Of a stretch of DNA of 64,000 nucleotides, positions 39,201-45,893 are shown piece after piece. Within the stretch, counting starts at the first letter, position 1, and every line of letters starts with the position of its first letter. The position numbers and the translations under genes are program-made. This stretch comes from an uncultured Christensenellaceae bacterium (lineage in GTDB: Bacteria; Bacillota; Clostridia; Christensenellales; UBA3700): contig CALWRI010000005.1 of assembly GCA_944383905.1 (NCBI GenBank), forward strand, positions 43,583 through 107,582. Reading direction: 5' to 3'. The notes under the pieces are model-generated. The model made no database searches. It worked only from the letters and a program-made list of their open reading frames with translations, and had not been told where the DNA came from.

Positions 39201-39512
39201 ATCGACGAGATCAGGGAAGGAGGTCTCACTCTCGATAAGAAGGATGAGTACGACGCTATTGTCGAGTATTACGAAAATATCGCCGAAAGCGACAGATCTC
39301 TGATACAGGCGGAATACGACGCGCTCGTCGCGCAGTTCAACGCTCTCGACGGCAACAATACCGGCGGCGGCGATGTGAACGGCGCGGTCATAGCGATATG
39401 CGTGACCTGCCTCGTGCTCGTGATAGCTTCGGTGGCGGCTGTCGTCGTGGCGGCTGTCTATAAGAAGCGTAAGAAGGCAAAGGCGTTTGAGGTTGATGAC
39501 AAACTCGTCTGA
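30297..39512 (+). CDS. Giant membrane-anchored MBG-repeat surface protein (3,071 residues)
   Basis: An AGGAGAG site precedes the ATG; the gene follows the giant lipoprotein by 18 bases. An N-terminal membrane or signal segment lies at about 8-31. Residues about 130-420 contain GLUG-like, beta-helix repeats (NIGGIAGNMTGGLIHNCSV, GGVAGRASGGIISYTTV, GGVVGQVG). From about 757 to 2883 runs a chain of MBG-type beta domains of 70-100 residues, about 25 by length, with recurring VYDG/VYNG, NAGxYxV and FTVxKA motifs. A fibronectin-III-like domain (about 2885-2965) and a short helical segment follow. A transmembrane helix at about 3028-3053 and the basic tail YKKRKKAKAF end the protein. So it is anchored by its C-terminus, possibly at both ends if the signal is not cut. 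No LPxTG is present. Adhesion or scaffold role is inference. Confidence 0.9.
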   Translation: MSKTKKKLFYSAIVAAVILLAFVAVTFMTSMIDDTSVIAESGEGADAVSTKTVNPSNDSDYNALNVRTDMTYPGTFTGMTQQGSPISDAAGLDAALKTNGTYYLTKNISYEASTSSSSAASSGTFSGVLYGNGYTVTVNVTDGSKYSWSTDGSYGFLVKNLTGTIRDLNVVIAANQSNWTKFGFNTSGSGTVSQVDGESAYMQNIGGIAGNMTGGLIHNCSVKYTGYLWLVTNGAGPHPDNAWSGDNMANIFGGVAGRASGGIISYTTVDFTGRVVNAGQQRGDGTNHLMISTGGVVGQVGNGTVYMRKITVQGGGWIASEAHTYSRGTFNYPYSDVLTGGIAGWVSSAANANLQVNGVYLNLTYFSQGADTGAYNGVTASNGNGGAVKSYYASTGGINKNAFKSAADSIANDQAGNISSDAYASEMRTSYGIGAVHQSKTNSVSLNNVYVSSATADIIQKHHPYAAHQIYYGRDTSNTYWNRWNWVYTVVDTATLGTEFAFAPTTSVGNTVNHNTADILNLTNSQRGVYFKVSNQSASRFVYNIKQGTDSVNDLYQIYSKTYNNFGNGGTLWVPAMFAGYTSTVKSEVRGYNTLTDTNSSTVTTYKNTVSAEFGSYLYMDFEMTRSYEGTDRYSDGYTGSGDSYTYTYNGDMLYVPAFAGYKTSYGTGDKVSFTEDELNSIGMSSTNFSLSSSYTITSSQSVNYDHYQWLHWNGAGNVGTYTMNYSVSDTLPKFITKDGNYYYCAFKAEYSPKTVSVVPRELTLNWNTGDMIYDGTGKDVSTAFTGLPSGTSLGNNDGSNLGVTISYSADNENLLIQNKPYHAGDYTATATLTYGGTTENVYTGNFTLANSSQPFTVSKVQMTLNPSTVTSKYGDNHTEMLATASVGVEGNWVGDDASYFDFVVKTVDDTINFATVKGSYPTTVEATLKKNATAELLTDYEFSVNQGTLVINERPINGVLTINNGVYNGSEYVATLTLDEGVRVSTDKVYDLGYVQDSVDTATAVNAGEYLVRITPEANKYTIGNILIQGKDELYAYGETKLVIEQRSVDVTLSFDNGFVYDGKDKVTGIALQEYDGDCGVLDGEDAGVSMIYNGETQAILPADYNAVATFSNTNYKSGTVIGGTFTVEKAELVQIRIDMAEAVFDGTEKSIGYTLVGVADEENIASLAGNVTITYNKAVSQPVNAGVYDVEISVAEGVAYKAAETTATFTVNKAQIEFVPVTSTVYTGREIDPEYAINAPGMTDASSLKGYVTEEHSVIDNANNYDVKLVFAGTNNYEAQEYGYTLVVNKADLVLTADEGQALVYNREEQLPEYSIAALYDGDVYGEVTVSVSGDNVVDGKAIAAGSYTMTVSVAQSVNYNAFSKTVNFTIDKYVLDLIGATEQFVTVISDDGVTEVTEINRYIPSMDVALIDDTGVYTNDSLRYVTRVNGEEASNLVFSDGKAVFTADVTVDGLDTENYTFAGATITVNVLDASITITVNGNETAMTSVTFGDALEITAKGSYGGSEPAEFDNVTWYGEDGGALGGQPSDAGIYTAVFRYTFDADSNYVERTLYLTIAPKAVTVTLNGSGVGIVYGDEITQDSFEGAKYASTDTSDPGLTIEYSTNAQRFSPVGEYSLGGTVIAVADGKKDNYEFTVVPGTLRVNAREVFIKADDVSAVYGDEILFSNYKVYEEPEAIAEWSGYADAAQIKVSFSVQNEGVLTVGSYEISVTGDNPNYIVGATTDKGALVIGKRNVTIAVADVSVVYGSTELPQFRSSIVSGSLVNGDVLGAVEGTYIGSVALDRLTVNPDGYALQDYVEFSQTITSAQQGINYEIAFADTSKLSVNPKKIEIVFAGWQSDGALGVEGTATYNASAWTPSVTIKGVINEDDVDLTYDPSEVRNVGKYSKEITLAGADALNYTADACIADLEILPYKTEITVDSAEYVYTYKDEKTDVNSSVVLLDGDDAFTGEIVQKNYVGTNTTVTGTRVDWNDVWDAGVYTVVVEITGGNYTADPVTVSVTVNKMQIAKVDAYNGGDLGTSEYSATNVSLNADDIADVSVYDEISEYIFVSFSLNGNSVTVIRNAGEYSVDIRLVENTNYEVEGEGDSLLNAPARYTVTKANSSVLQFALSYTNKVYTGEDMTEYVKSIVTVLGLNGEPVTGATLTISATDELSAPVETIVDSGVYEINVLATDMTNYNDMQSSKNAGAFTVDKVYVIVNSITLDDAAVTYNAQEQSVTGNGISDSVVLKDVGYRYLSEGNLVSETGVTAAGVYDVEMIVHFDAKNTRLSEESGIQTVPGENGDLYELVLRAQFTVNRAVPVLTTDTDTLSSYFDGYNHAIAFTLNGVGDEALTYTFDYNAEKGVADEFAIEGLGRFTVRYYTDAGYGNMLVDDQSQPVLPITVLENNGRTSAYYMLVSFVSDNPNYSDAEYRNTKYEYALFIMPSVVTLTFKSLSARYGELATREDANEFIGSNMSYTYTIAGVSSASLVNYDPEAMLDIGYNINVNMFDGSVGTYDIAVSANAIKTEFAGSVSAVIRNASAIKLEVLPANVTDTMTSVFKDVKDTFGQKTYTQDDFNVVVRGLLNESVPYIVSYEGNTEFAIADAGVYNIDVAIPAGNYNAWNGTVVLSIDKKGVDVVWTMGGEAPVEGVFTKTYDGRIPDIVIEVTDAQGVTANCVYVNAEGAEINAPYAVGTYTAKAVLSDNNYFVNSDSETVTVVIEAQLVDEETIKGWIKDDSDVYGSVQGIDITGLPDGYGATSIVYQGADASYDMTTIKNATVGEYSATVTVSNGSSSGSATFIYTVTRRPVTFTVNASVDYGVKLTAKNLSLSANSTLASGDTASVAGLQLKANYTQQLAFGIYDLGDYVQSVTVTFNRNADCYDYKILMGTLTIAPDKAPEVESVTANYNTATVRFTQEGLYAYRVGIRGEWKSMSAESDTLIVPGLSAQTAYTIYIAYAGFTSVNSSQRVTTTADPGVLSTMIDEIREGGLTLDKKDEYDAIVEYYENIAESDRSLIQAEYDALVAQFNALDGNNTGGGDVNGAVIAICVTCLVLVIASVAAVVVAAVYKKRKKAKAFEVDDKLV
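32565..38945 (+). repeat. MBG-domain repeat array within the giant surface protein
   Basis: The units open with a basic-hydrophobic strand, then VYDGK/VYNGS-like turns, then (V/A)GxYxVxVxV, and close with FTVxKA. They are diverged in sequence, so they were not made by recent DNA amplification. The family is typical of large extracellular proteins in gut Firmicutes and Bacteroidota. Confidence 0.75.
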
Positions 39513-39551
39513 AACTGAAACGCGAAAAAAGCGCCTGAAAAGGCGCATACG

Positions 39552-39583
39552 AAAAACGCACGCTTGACGGCGTGCGTTTTTTT
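39552..39583. terminator. Bidirectional terminator after surface-protein operon
   Basis: AAAAACGCACGC, short loop, GCGTGCGTTTTTTT. A smaller GCGCCT/AGGCGC hairpin lies just before it. Position between convergent genes suits use from both sides. Confidence 0.9.
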
Positions 39584-39710
39584 ATGTGATCTTAATTTCG
39601 CTTTGCATTGATTGCCCGACCGGAATCCCGACGCGTTTTGAAAGCGCCAGCGTTTGACAGAGCGATTCCAGACTCGTCCGTTTCCGCGATCGCAAGTGAT
39701 AGTGTTTGCG

Positions 39711-41516
39711 TCAGTTCTTTATATCTGACTTTTTGCGGATGTTTTCGGGCATTCTGGCGTCTTCCAGTTCGTAAAGGGGAGAAGTGTCGCCCCTGTTGAT
39801 CGCGCCGCTGTAAAGCGCTATTTTGAGCCCTTTTTCACCGTCGCCGTAATCGTATCTGACGGACAGATTGAATTTTTCGTCCATCGTGACGTCGACTATC
39901 TTCGCGCGCCTGCCGTCAAAGACGTGTTTGAGCGCCGAATACTGAAGATCGTTGTATTCCGATACGTTGTCGGACGTGAACAATACGCTGCCGAACAGCT
40001 TGTTTATTTCAGAAAGAGCCTTCTTTTGTCTGAACGTCATGGAGTTGTTCGGATTGCGGAGCAGGAATACGTCGGGATCGTTGCCAAACGCTCTTCCGTC
40101 GAGATGACGGCGGAAAGAGGAGTTCGCGATCGCGTGAGAAGTGGAAATGCCTTCTCTCACGTCGAGATCCTTTTTGCCCCAATCGAGGGAGATATCAGGT
40201 CCTATGCGGCAGTAATCCACTTTTCCGAAGGCGGGCATGAGAGGCACGCCGCAACCGAGTATCAGTTTGTCGCCCACGCATTCGCGCAAAAAGTCCATTG
40301 CGTCGTACATGATTTTCGCGCGGCATTTTCCGTCGCGCGGCACGAACGCCGCGGAATACAGGAAGTCGAGTTTTACGAGGTCGAATCCCCATTCGCCGAG
40401 TACGACGTCAAAGACTTTTCTGATATGTGCGCGTACTTCTTCGTTGTATATGTCGAGCGCGTAAAAGCCGCCCCAGTTGGCGCCGGCTTTCAACGGTCTG
40501 TCTTTCTTGTCTTTTATCAGCCAATCCTTGTGTTTTCTGAACACATCGCTTTTCGGGGTGACGGAGAAGGGTGCCAGCCAGATGCCCGCAAGCATACCTT
40601 TTCCGTGGATCATTTCGGCGATGGGTTTCATGCCGGAATTTTCGTCGAGCTGCGCGACATCCTTGCCGTTTGCGGCAAGGTCTTTGCGGATGTCGTTGAG
40701 AACGGTGAAGAAGCCGGGCTTGACTTCAAGCCAGTCGCCGACAGCCTTTTCGTATCCGTCGTCGATCTGAAAGACGTCGGTTCCTATGCCGCATCCGCTC
40801 AACGCTTCGAGATCGCGGTCGATTATGTTGGAGTCTATATTCGCATAATAGTTGTACCAGGTCGTGTAACCCTTTTTGAGTGGACAGGGCAGGCACTTGA
40901 CGCCCGTTGCTGCAAAATAGCTGTCGAACGCTTCGTCATAGCCGCCGTTGAATATTCCCGTTCTGCAGACGACGTTTTCGCCTTTTTCGAGGCGTCTGCC
41001 TTTGAGATCGACGGAAATATAAATTTTAGATTCGGCGACGTCGAAATCCAGGATCGTATAACCTGTGCTGTCGTCGAGAGAGCCGATGACGGAAAATGAG
41101 TCGCCGTTTCTGACATAGCCGTACGAAAATCCGTAAAATCTGCCCGCGCGGTGAACGGGTTTGTAAATGTCGTAATCGCCCGAGCAGGAAAATCCCGTCT
41201 TCTTCGCAAGTTTTCCGTAAACGAGATTTCTTATCAGAGAAGAAGGCGCATACTGCTTTGCGGACGCAGGGTATTCGAGGCTGTCGGTCCACGACTGAAA
41301 TCCGTTTGCGAACACACGGCAGTTTTCGCCGTAAGAGTAGTTTGCCGTTATTCTGAAAAAGTCAACGCTTGTTTCTTCAGCGCAGTCGGCGAACACGGTC
41401 ATCACGTTGCCTTCGACGCAAACGCGTACGGTCACGTTCTTGTTTTCGTTGTATTCGACGTCTGCGGGTCCGAAGACGGTGGCGACGTCCGTCAGTTTTG
41501 TAAGTTTATCAGACAT
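39711..41516 (-). CDS. Alpha-galactosidase, GH36
   Basis: This enzyme removes alpha-linked galactose from raffinose-type sugars, galactomannan or host glycans. The 601-residue protein has the GH36 barrel with TTWYNYYANID, FQIDDGYEKAVGDW, the nucleophile Asp384 in LVKLDFLYSA and the acid/base Asp441 in RIGPDIS. There is no signal peptide, so it acts in the cytoplasm. At 601 residues it is shorter than the roughly 720-residue GH36 subgroup. An AAAGGAGG site precedes the ATG. The divergent AraC gene is the likely regulator. Confidence 0.93.
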   Translation of the reverse strand: MSDKLTKLTDVATVFGPADVEYNENKNVTVRVCVEGNVMTVFADCAEETSVDFFRITANYSYGENCRVFANGFQSWTDSLEYPASAKQYAPSSLIRNLVYGKLAKKTGFSCSGDYDIYKPVHRAGRFYGFSYGYVRNGDSFSVIGSLDDSTGYTILDFDVAESKIYISVDLKGRRLEKGENVVCRTGIFNGGYDEAFDSYFAATGVKCLPCPLKKGYTTWYNYYANIDSNIIDRDLEALSGCGIGTDVFQIDDGYEKAVGDWLEVKPGFFTVLNDIRKDLAANGKDVAQLDENSGMKPIAEMIHGKGMLAGIWLAPFSVTPKSDVFRKHKDWLIKDKKDRPLKAGANWGGFYALDIYNEEVRAHIRKVFDVVLGEWGFDLVKLDFLYSAAFVPRDGKCRAKIMYDAMDFLRECVGDKLILGCGVPLMPAFGKVDYCRIGPDISLDWGKKDLDVREGISTSHAIANSSFRRHLDGRAFGNDPDVFLLRNPNNSMTFRQKKALSEINKLFGSVLFTSDNVSEYNDLQYSALKHVFDGRRAKIVDVTMDEKFNLSVRYDYGDGEKGLKIALYSGAINRGDTSPLYELEDARMPENIRKKSDIKN

Positions 41517-41621
41517 AGTGTGTCCTCCTTTATCGGGTTGTTGTCAATGCGGAAAGAGAGGCGCGTTTCGGCCGCGATAAAACAGCTGCGGTCGGAGCAA
41601 AGAAACGTCGGAAGCCGAGGT

Positions 41622-41652
41622 TGCCATTTTCCACAAAATATGCTACTATAAT
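41622..41652 (+). promoter_or_regulatory. Possible promoter of the AraC gene
   Basis: TTGCCA (41622-41627) and TATAAT (41647-41652) are separated by 19 bases, longer than ideal, which would suit activator-dependent control. Confidence 0.4.
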
Positions 41653-41693
41653 GATAGCACAAAAAGCGCGTTGTGAACAGGGAGTTTATCATA

Positions 41694-42548
41694 ATGTTAA
41701 AGAAAAATTTTTACGAATGCGACAGCGCTGTCGATCTCTGGAAATATCACGACGACGCAGAGCCGTTCAATGTCAATATGATAGGGAGCACGGACTGCTC
41801 GTTGTTCAGGGAGAGGACTTTTCGCGTTGAAAGGGAAGAATCTCAACTGTCCGCGATAGAGTATGTCAGAGAAGGGAGCGGTCATTTCGAGATCGACGGG
41901 AAAAAGTACAGACCCTCGGCAGGCAGCGTAATGATACTCAAAAAGGGGAGCCGTCACGTCTATTATCCCGACAAGGACTCTCCGTGGAAAAAAGATTGGG
42001 TGATAGTGGACGGTCCGTTTGCGCAGGCGTTGCTTGACAGCTATCTCCCGAAAGGGGAATACTGTTTCGACAACTGCGATCTGTCTCATTTCTTTGACAG
42101 ACTGCGCGCGCTTGCAGAAGAAAAACCGTTCAATTATTACGGTTTTGCGGACAGCGCCGCACTGCTTCTTTGCGACGCGCTCGCATCGATAAAAAATATG
42201 AACCGCGCAAAATTCAACCGCATCGCCACAGCAGTGAAGAGCGCGCTCGACGATCGCGTCGAAGGTTCGATCACCATTGACGAGATCGCAAAAGACCTGA
42301 ATTATTCTTCAAACTACGTCATCAGGCAGTTCAAAGAGCAGTTCGGATGCACTCCTTACAAATATTACACCGACCGCAAACTCAAACTTGCGGGTCTGTA
42401 TCTGCGAAATACGGATATGAGCATCACGGAGATCGCGGAAAGGCTGTGTTTTGCCGATCAGCATTATTTTTCAAACGCGTTCAGAGACCGCTTCGGGATG
42501 AGTGCGAGCGAGTACAGAAAAAAGTATTCCGCAAGGATAAAAGAATGA
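41694..42548 (+). CDS. AraC-family transcriptional regulator
   Basis: The 284-residue protein has a cupin-like sensor domain at about 35-135 (SAIEYVREGSGHFEIDGKKY, GSVMILKKGSRHVYYP). The C-terminal double helix-turn-helix is at about 180-280 (ITIDEIAKDLNYSSNYVIRQ and MSITEIAERLCFADQHYFSN). The ATG at 41694 has AGGGAG upstream; a GTG seven codons earlier is less likely. It is divergent from the alpha-galactosidase gene and probably activates it in response to a sugar. Confidence 0.93.
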   Translation: MLKKNFYECDSAVDLWKYHDDAEPFNVNMIGSTDCSLFRERTFRVEREESQLSAIEYVREGSGHFEIDGKKYRPSAGSVMILKKGSRHVYYPDKDSPWKKDWVIVDGPFAQALLDSYLPKGEYCFDNCDLSHFFDRLRALAEEKPFNYYGFADSAALLLCDALASIKNMNRAKFNRIATAVKSALDDRVEGSITIDEIAKDLNYSSNYVIRQFKEQFGCTPYKYYTDRKLKLAGLYLRNTDMSITEIAERLCFADQHYFSNAFRDRFGMSASEYRKKYSARIKE

Positions 42549-42576
42549 GATAAGGGCGTTGCGCCCCGAAAGAAGG

Positions 42577-42599
42577 ACCCCGCAAGGGGTTTTTTATTT
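42577..42599 (+). terminator. Intrinsic terminator after AraC gene
   Basis: ACCCC, GCAA loop, GGGGT, then T run. It slightly overlaps the stop of the convergent MFS gene. Confidence 0.8.
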
Positions 42600-43850
42600 T
42601 GCTTCTGCGGATCGACGCTTGTCCGACGCGCCGATCGCAAACAGGCAGATCAGCTGCAGTACGGGGAAGAAGGTGCCGACGAGTATGCCTCCTCGCAGCC
42701 CGATCTGCTCTGCGGACAGTCCCGCGTTTGCAGCGACTTCGAGAAGCTCGGGAGATTTTCCTATCGCGTCCGCCACAAGTCCCGCAATGCCGGGACCCGC
42801 CGCGCAGCCGAGATCTCCGAAAAGCGCGCAGAGTCCGAACATCGCCGTACCGCCGTAAGGGAAGCGTGCGCTCGTATTGCTTATCGTGCCCGGCCAGAGC
42901 ATACTTACCGTGAGTCCGGTGAAACCGCAGGCGAGCAGGGACACGACGGGTTGAGGCACAAACACCATCGCAAGGTAACAGACTATGCAGCAAGCCGTCA
43001 GGATCTTGAGCACGCGCAACAGATTCAGCTTGGCTCCGAACAGTCCAAAGACGAGTCTGCCGGTACCCATAAGTGCGGCAAACAGACACGGACCCAATAA
43101 ATCTCCCATAAATTTCGACACGCCGAGTCCCTTTTCCGCAAACAGCGACGACCATTGAGAAACCGTCAGTTCGCAAGCTCCGGCGCAAGTCATCACGACG
43201 AGCGCGAGCAGAAATCTTCTGTCTTTGAGAAGGGCAGAAAGAGGAGTCCTCTTTTCGGCAGGTATCGTTTCCGCGACGGGGACAAACAAAAACCAGATCA
43301 TATTGCCGATCGGCACCGCCGCCCAGACGAAAGGTAGGACGTACCACAGCGACTGGTTGAATATTTTTATGAACAGCGTAGAAAGAAGCACAACGACCGT
43401 CTGTCCCCAGCAATAGAAAGAGTGGAGCAGAGCCATCGTGCTCTTTTTTTCTCCGAGGGGGAGAAGTTCCGTCAGAGGACTTACCACGACTTCGATGAGT
43501 CCGCCGCCGATTGCGAAGACGACGGTGGAGATCGTCAGCGCGGCAAAAGTATTGCTCCATACTGTCGGGAGCAGACCGAGAAGTATCAGTCCGAGCGCGG
43601 AAGTAGCCATCGCGGCGACGACTGAAAATCTGAAACCGAACCTGTCGGTGATCTTTCCCGCAAAAGCGTCAACGCAAAGCTGCGTCAGAAAGTTTACGAG
43701 AATGACCGTGCTCAACAGCGAGAGGTTTAGCCCGTATTCGTCCTGAAATACGACGAATAGCAAAGGCGCGAGGTTGTTGTTTATCGCCTGTACCACAAAG
43801 CCGGTCATGCAGCCCGAAAACGTATGTTTGTATGTTAGTCTCGGTTTCAT
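42594..43850 (-). CDS. MFS transporter (sugar or small-solute permease type)
   Basis: The 418-residue protein has about twelve transmembrane segments and an MFS loop 2-3 motif (DAFAGKITDRFGFRFSV). The substrate is unknown; it resembles FucP/NarK-like clades only in general layout. The ATG at 43850 is chosen because the protein then begins directly before the first helix. There is no Shine-Dalgarno site, and a TATAAT box ends seven bases upstream, so the transcript may be leaderless. It ends at the AraC gene's terminator; a role with alpha-galactosidase is only suggested by location. Confidence 0.88.
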   Translation of the reverse strand: MKPRLTYKHTFSGCMTGFVVQAINNNLAPLLFVVFQDEYGLNLSLLSTVILVNFLTQLCVDAFAGKITDRFGFRFSVVAAMATSALGLILLGLLPTVWSNTFAALTISTVVFAIGGGLIEVVVSPLTELLPLGEKKSTMALLHSFYCWGQTVVVLLSTLFIKIFNQSLWYVLPFVWAAVPIGNMIWFLFVPVAETIPAEKRTPLSALLKDRRFLLALVVMTCAGACELTVSQWSSLFAEKGLGVSKFMGDLLGPCLFAALMGTGRLVFGLFGAKLNLLRVLKILTACCIVCYLAMVFVPQPVVSLLACGFTGLTVSMLWPGTISNTSARFPYGGTAMFGLCALFGDLGCAAGPGIAGLVADAIGKSPELLEVAANAGLSAEQIGLRGGILVGTFFPVLQLICLFAIGASDKRRSAEAK

Positions 43851-43857
43851 ATATATC

Positions 43858-43886
43858 ATTATATGAAAGGCAGGGCGAAAAGGCAA
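43858..43886 (-). promoter_or_regulatory. Sigma-A promoter, leaderless type, for MFS gene
   Basis: On the minus strand TTGCCT (43881-43886), 17 bases, TATAAT (43858-43863), then seven bases to the ATG. Confidence 0.7.
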
Positions 43887-43927
43887 GCGCGGACGAAAAA
43901 TTGTGCGGCGGCAATCCGGGACACGGG

Positions 43928-43956
43928 TTGACTTTGATCCGATTATGCCTTAAAAT
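43928..43956 (+). promoter_or_regulatory. Sigma-A promoter for DUF2804 gene
   Basis: TTGACT (43928-43933), 17 bases, TAAAAT (43951-43956), 18 bases before the ATG. Confidence 0.75.
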
Positions 43957-43974
43957 TGTATGCAGAGGTGAAAT

Positions 43975-45006
43975 ATGCAGAACAAACTGACAAAAGGCAG
44001 GCTTCTCGACGACGAAGGCAGACTTCTTCAGGCGGGATATTCTACTTTTCTTGCACGCAGATACGACCGCAAATATATTGCGGCGAGCAAGTGGCGGATA
44101 AAGGAATGGGATTATTATATCGTTTCCGACGGCAAAAAAAGCATAGCGTTTACGATATCGGACATAGGATATATCGGGTTGATGAGCGTCAGCGTAATAG
44201 ATCTCGAAAAACCGTCGTACCGCACTACGTCGAAGATCACGCTTTTCCCTTTCGGCAAATATTCTTTTCCGACGACTTACGAGGACGGAGATATCTGCTA
44301 TTCTTCCAAAGCGCTCAAACTTTGTTTCCGAAATAAGAACGGGGAAAGAAAGATAGAATGCGAATACGCGAAGTGGGACGGCAAAAGCACTCTGAAAGCG
44401 CAAATAAAACTCACCGAGCCCCCGCGGGACGCGATGGTGATCGCCACGCCTTTCAAGGAAAACGAGCGCGCTTTTTATTACAACGCAAAGCTCAACTGCA
44501 TGAGGGCGCAAGGCTACTTTGAGATTGGCGACGCGAGATACGATTTCGATCCGTCTTCCGCGCTCGGCACTCTGGACTGGGGCAGAGGAGTATGGACTTA
44601 TAAAAACATCTGGTACTGGGGCAGTATGCAGTGGAGACTCAAAAACGGGCACACGATAGGATTCAATCTCGGCTACGGCTTCGGCGACACTTCGCAGGCG
44701 AGTGAAAATATGTTTTTCACGGACGGGATAGCGCACAAACTGGGTACGGTCGTTTTTGACATTCCGCAGAGAGACGGCAAGGACGACTTTATGAAGGAAT
44801 GGGTTATCAGGGATGACGAGGACAGGCTGTTTGTCAGGTTCAGACCTGTTGTAGACCGCTACGACGCGGTAAACGCCGGGTTGGTGGCGACTTGTCAACA
44901 TCAGGTTTTCGGAGAGTTCGGCGGCTATGTCAGGCTTGACGACGGAACGCTTCTCGAATTCGATTCCTGCCGCGGGTTTGCCGAAAAGGTGGTCAACAAA
45001 TGGTAA
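43975..45006 (+). CDS. DUF2804 family protein
   Basis: The 343-residue protein matches DUF2804, a beta-rich family of unknown function. The signature segment is SALGTLDWGRGVWTYKN near 199-215, followed by WYWGSMQWRL. There are no signal peptide and no transmembrane helices. An AGAGGTGA site precedes the ATG. It is a monocistronic gene with its own promoter and a terminator 32 bases after the stop. The lipocalin-like fold suggested by tryptophan-rich strands hints at a lipid or carotenoid-like ligand; this is inference. Confidence 0.88.
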   Translation: MQNKLTKGRLLDDEGRLLQAGYSTFLARRYDRKYIAASKWRIKEWDYYIVSDGKKSIAFTISDIGYIGLMSVSVIDLEKPSYRTTSKITLFPFGKYSFPTTYEDGDICYSSKALKLCFRNKNGERKIECEYAKWDGKSTLKAQIKLTEPPRDAMVIATPFKENERAFYYNAKLNCMRAQGYFEIGDARYDFDPSSALGTLDWGRGVWTYKNIWYWGSMQWRLKNGHTIGFNLGYGFGDTSQASENMFFTDGIAHKLGTVVFDIPQRDGKDDFMKEWVIRDDEDRLFVRFRPVVDRYDAVNAGLVATCQHQVFGEFGGYVRLDDGTLLEFDSCRGFAEKVVNKW

Positions 45007-45037
45007 AATAATCCTGTCTAAAAAACACTGATATGAC

Positions 45038-45069
45038 AAAACGGAGAGCAATGGCTCTCCGTTTTCATT
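45038..45069. terminator. Bidirectional terminator
   Basis: AAAACGGAGAGC, four-base loop, GCTCTCCGTTTT. It serves the DUF2804 gene on the plus strand and the 48-residue gene on the minus strand. Confidence 0.9.
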
Positions 45070-45093
45070 TTTGCCGCGATGTTGAATATACTC

Positions 45094-45240
45094 TTATAGG
45101 TCGTCTGCGTCCTGGCAGGGTTTCCCGTTTTCGCTCCGTCCCGTATAACTTCCGTACGGGTCGAAATTTTCGGGCAGAGAATTGTATGCCGAAACCGCGA
45201 CGCGCGCGGCGCGTTGTTTTTTGTCGTTTTCAGATGACAT
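45094..45240 (-). CDS. Small conserved-looking protein (48 residues) with C-terminal QDADDL
   Basis: This short frame runs from an ATG with GGAGGAGG six bases upstream to a TAA. The protein starts MSSENDKKQRAARVAVSAYN and ends with the motif NFDPYGSYTGRS...QDADDL. Similar 'DPxGSYTG ... P.QDADDL' small proteins are, from memory, widespread in Clostridia, with no known role. It has its own promoter and shares a bidirectional terminator. A short hairpin lies in its leader directly before the ribosome site. Confidence 0.8.
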   Translation of the reverse strand: MSSENDKKQRAARVAVSAYNSLPENFDPYGSYTGRSENGKPCQDADDL

Positions 45241-45255
45241 GACGATACCTCCTCC

Positions 45256-45272
45256 GTCCGCCGTCGGCGGAC
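45256..45272 (-). promoter_or_regulatory. Leader hairpin before the 48-residue gene
   Basis: GTCCGCC, three-base loop, GGCGGAC sits immediately upstream of the GGAGGAGG ribosome site. It could control access of the ribosome. Confidence 0.45.
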
Positions 45273-45283
45273 TGTTTTCGGGG

Positions 45284-45312
45284 TTATTATGCGCAAGTAA
45301 AATGATTGTAAA
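45284..45312 (-). promoter_or_regulatory. Promoter of the 48-residue gene
   Basis: On the minus strand TTTACA (45307-45312), 17 bases, TAATAA (45284-45289). Confidence 0.55.
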
Positions 45313-45339
45313 ACAATGTGCGGGGCAATCCGCATAGTA

Positions 45340-45368
45340 TAGACATCGGCGCGGCGCTGTGTTATACT
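45340..45368 (+). promoter_or_regulatory. Sigma-A promoter for SCP2-like/ADH-like/queH operon
   Basis: TAGACA (45340-45345), 17 bases, TATACT (45363-45368), 24 bases before the ATG. Confidence 0.7.
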
Positions 45369-45392
45369 TTAGTCAAACCGACGGGGTGCAGT

Positions 45393-45893
45393 ATGAAAGG
45401 AAAAAAACTCTTCAAAAAATTCGTGACGTCATTCAATATGTATTTTTTCGCGAGAGCTTTGATGTGCTGTTTCAGGTACGACGAAGATTTCAGGAAATAC
45501 GTCGGTATGCTTCCCGATAAATTCGTGTTCAGAATGAGGGTGCTCCCCGACGGCGCGACGATGACTCTTGTCAAAGAAAACGGAAAGTTGACCTCTTTTA
45601 CCGGCATGGTTACAGCGGGGTGTCACGACGTCGACGTGTGTTTCAAGAATATAGAAGGCGGTTTTGCGTTCGTTACGGGCAAGAAGTCGTTTGCGAAATG
45701 TCTTGCGCAGTCCGCCTTCGTCATTTCGGGAGACGTGTCGGGGATGATGACCGTTTCTCATATGTTTGATATAGTCGGATCTTATATGTTGACCAAACGC
45801 GTACTCAAAAAGTACGACAGAGCGATCCTTTCGCGCAAAGCGGGAGTGCACAAGGTGCGTTTTTATACCGTATTCGGAGGGTCTCTTGCATGA
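45393..45893 (+). CDS. SCP2-like small lipid-binding domain protein (tentative)
   Basis: The 166-residue protein is the first gene of a four-gene operon. The central part (DVDVCFKNIEGGFAFVTGKK, then SAFVISGDVSGMMTVSHMF) has the strand and helix order of SCP2 sterol-carrier domains, which hold acyl or lipid ligands in a pocket. The N-terminus has a short hydrophobic, aromatic stretch (MYFFARALMCCF) that could lie on the membrane. A GGGGTG site precedes the ATG. Its stop overlaps the next gene by four bases. Family assignment is moderate; function unknown. Confidence 0.6.
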   Translation: MKGKKLFKKFVTSFNMYFFARALMCCFRYDEDFRKYVGMLPDKFVFRMRVLPDGATMTLVKENGKLTSFTGMVTAGCHDVDVCFKNIEGGFAFVTGKKSFAKCLAQSAFVISGDVSGMMTVSHMFDIVGSYMLTKRVLKKYDRAILSRKAGVHKVRFYTVFGGSLA

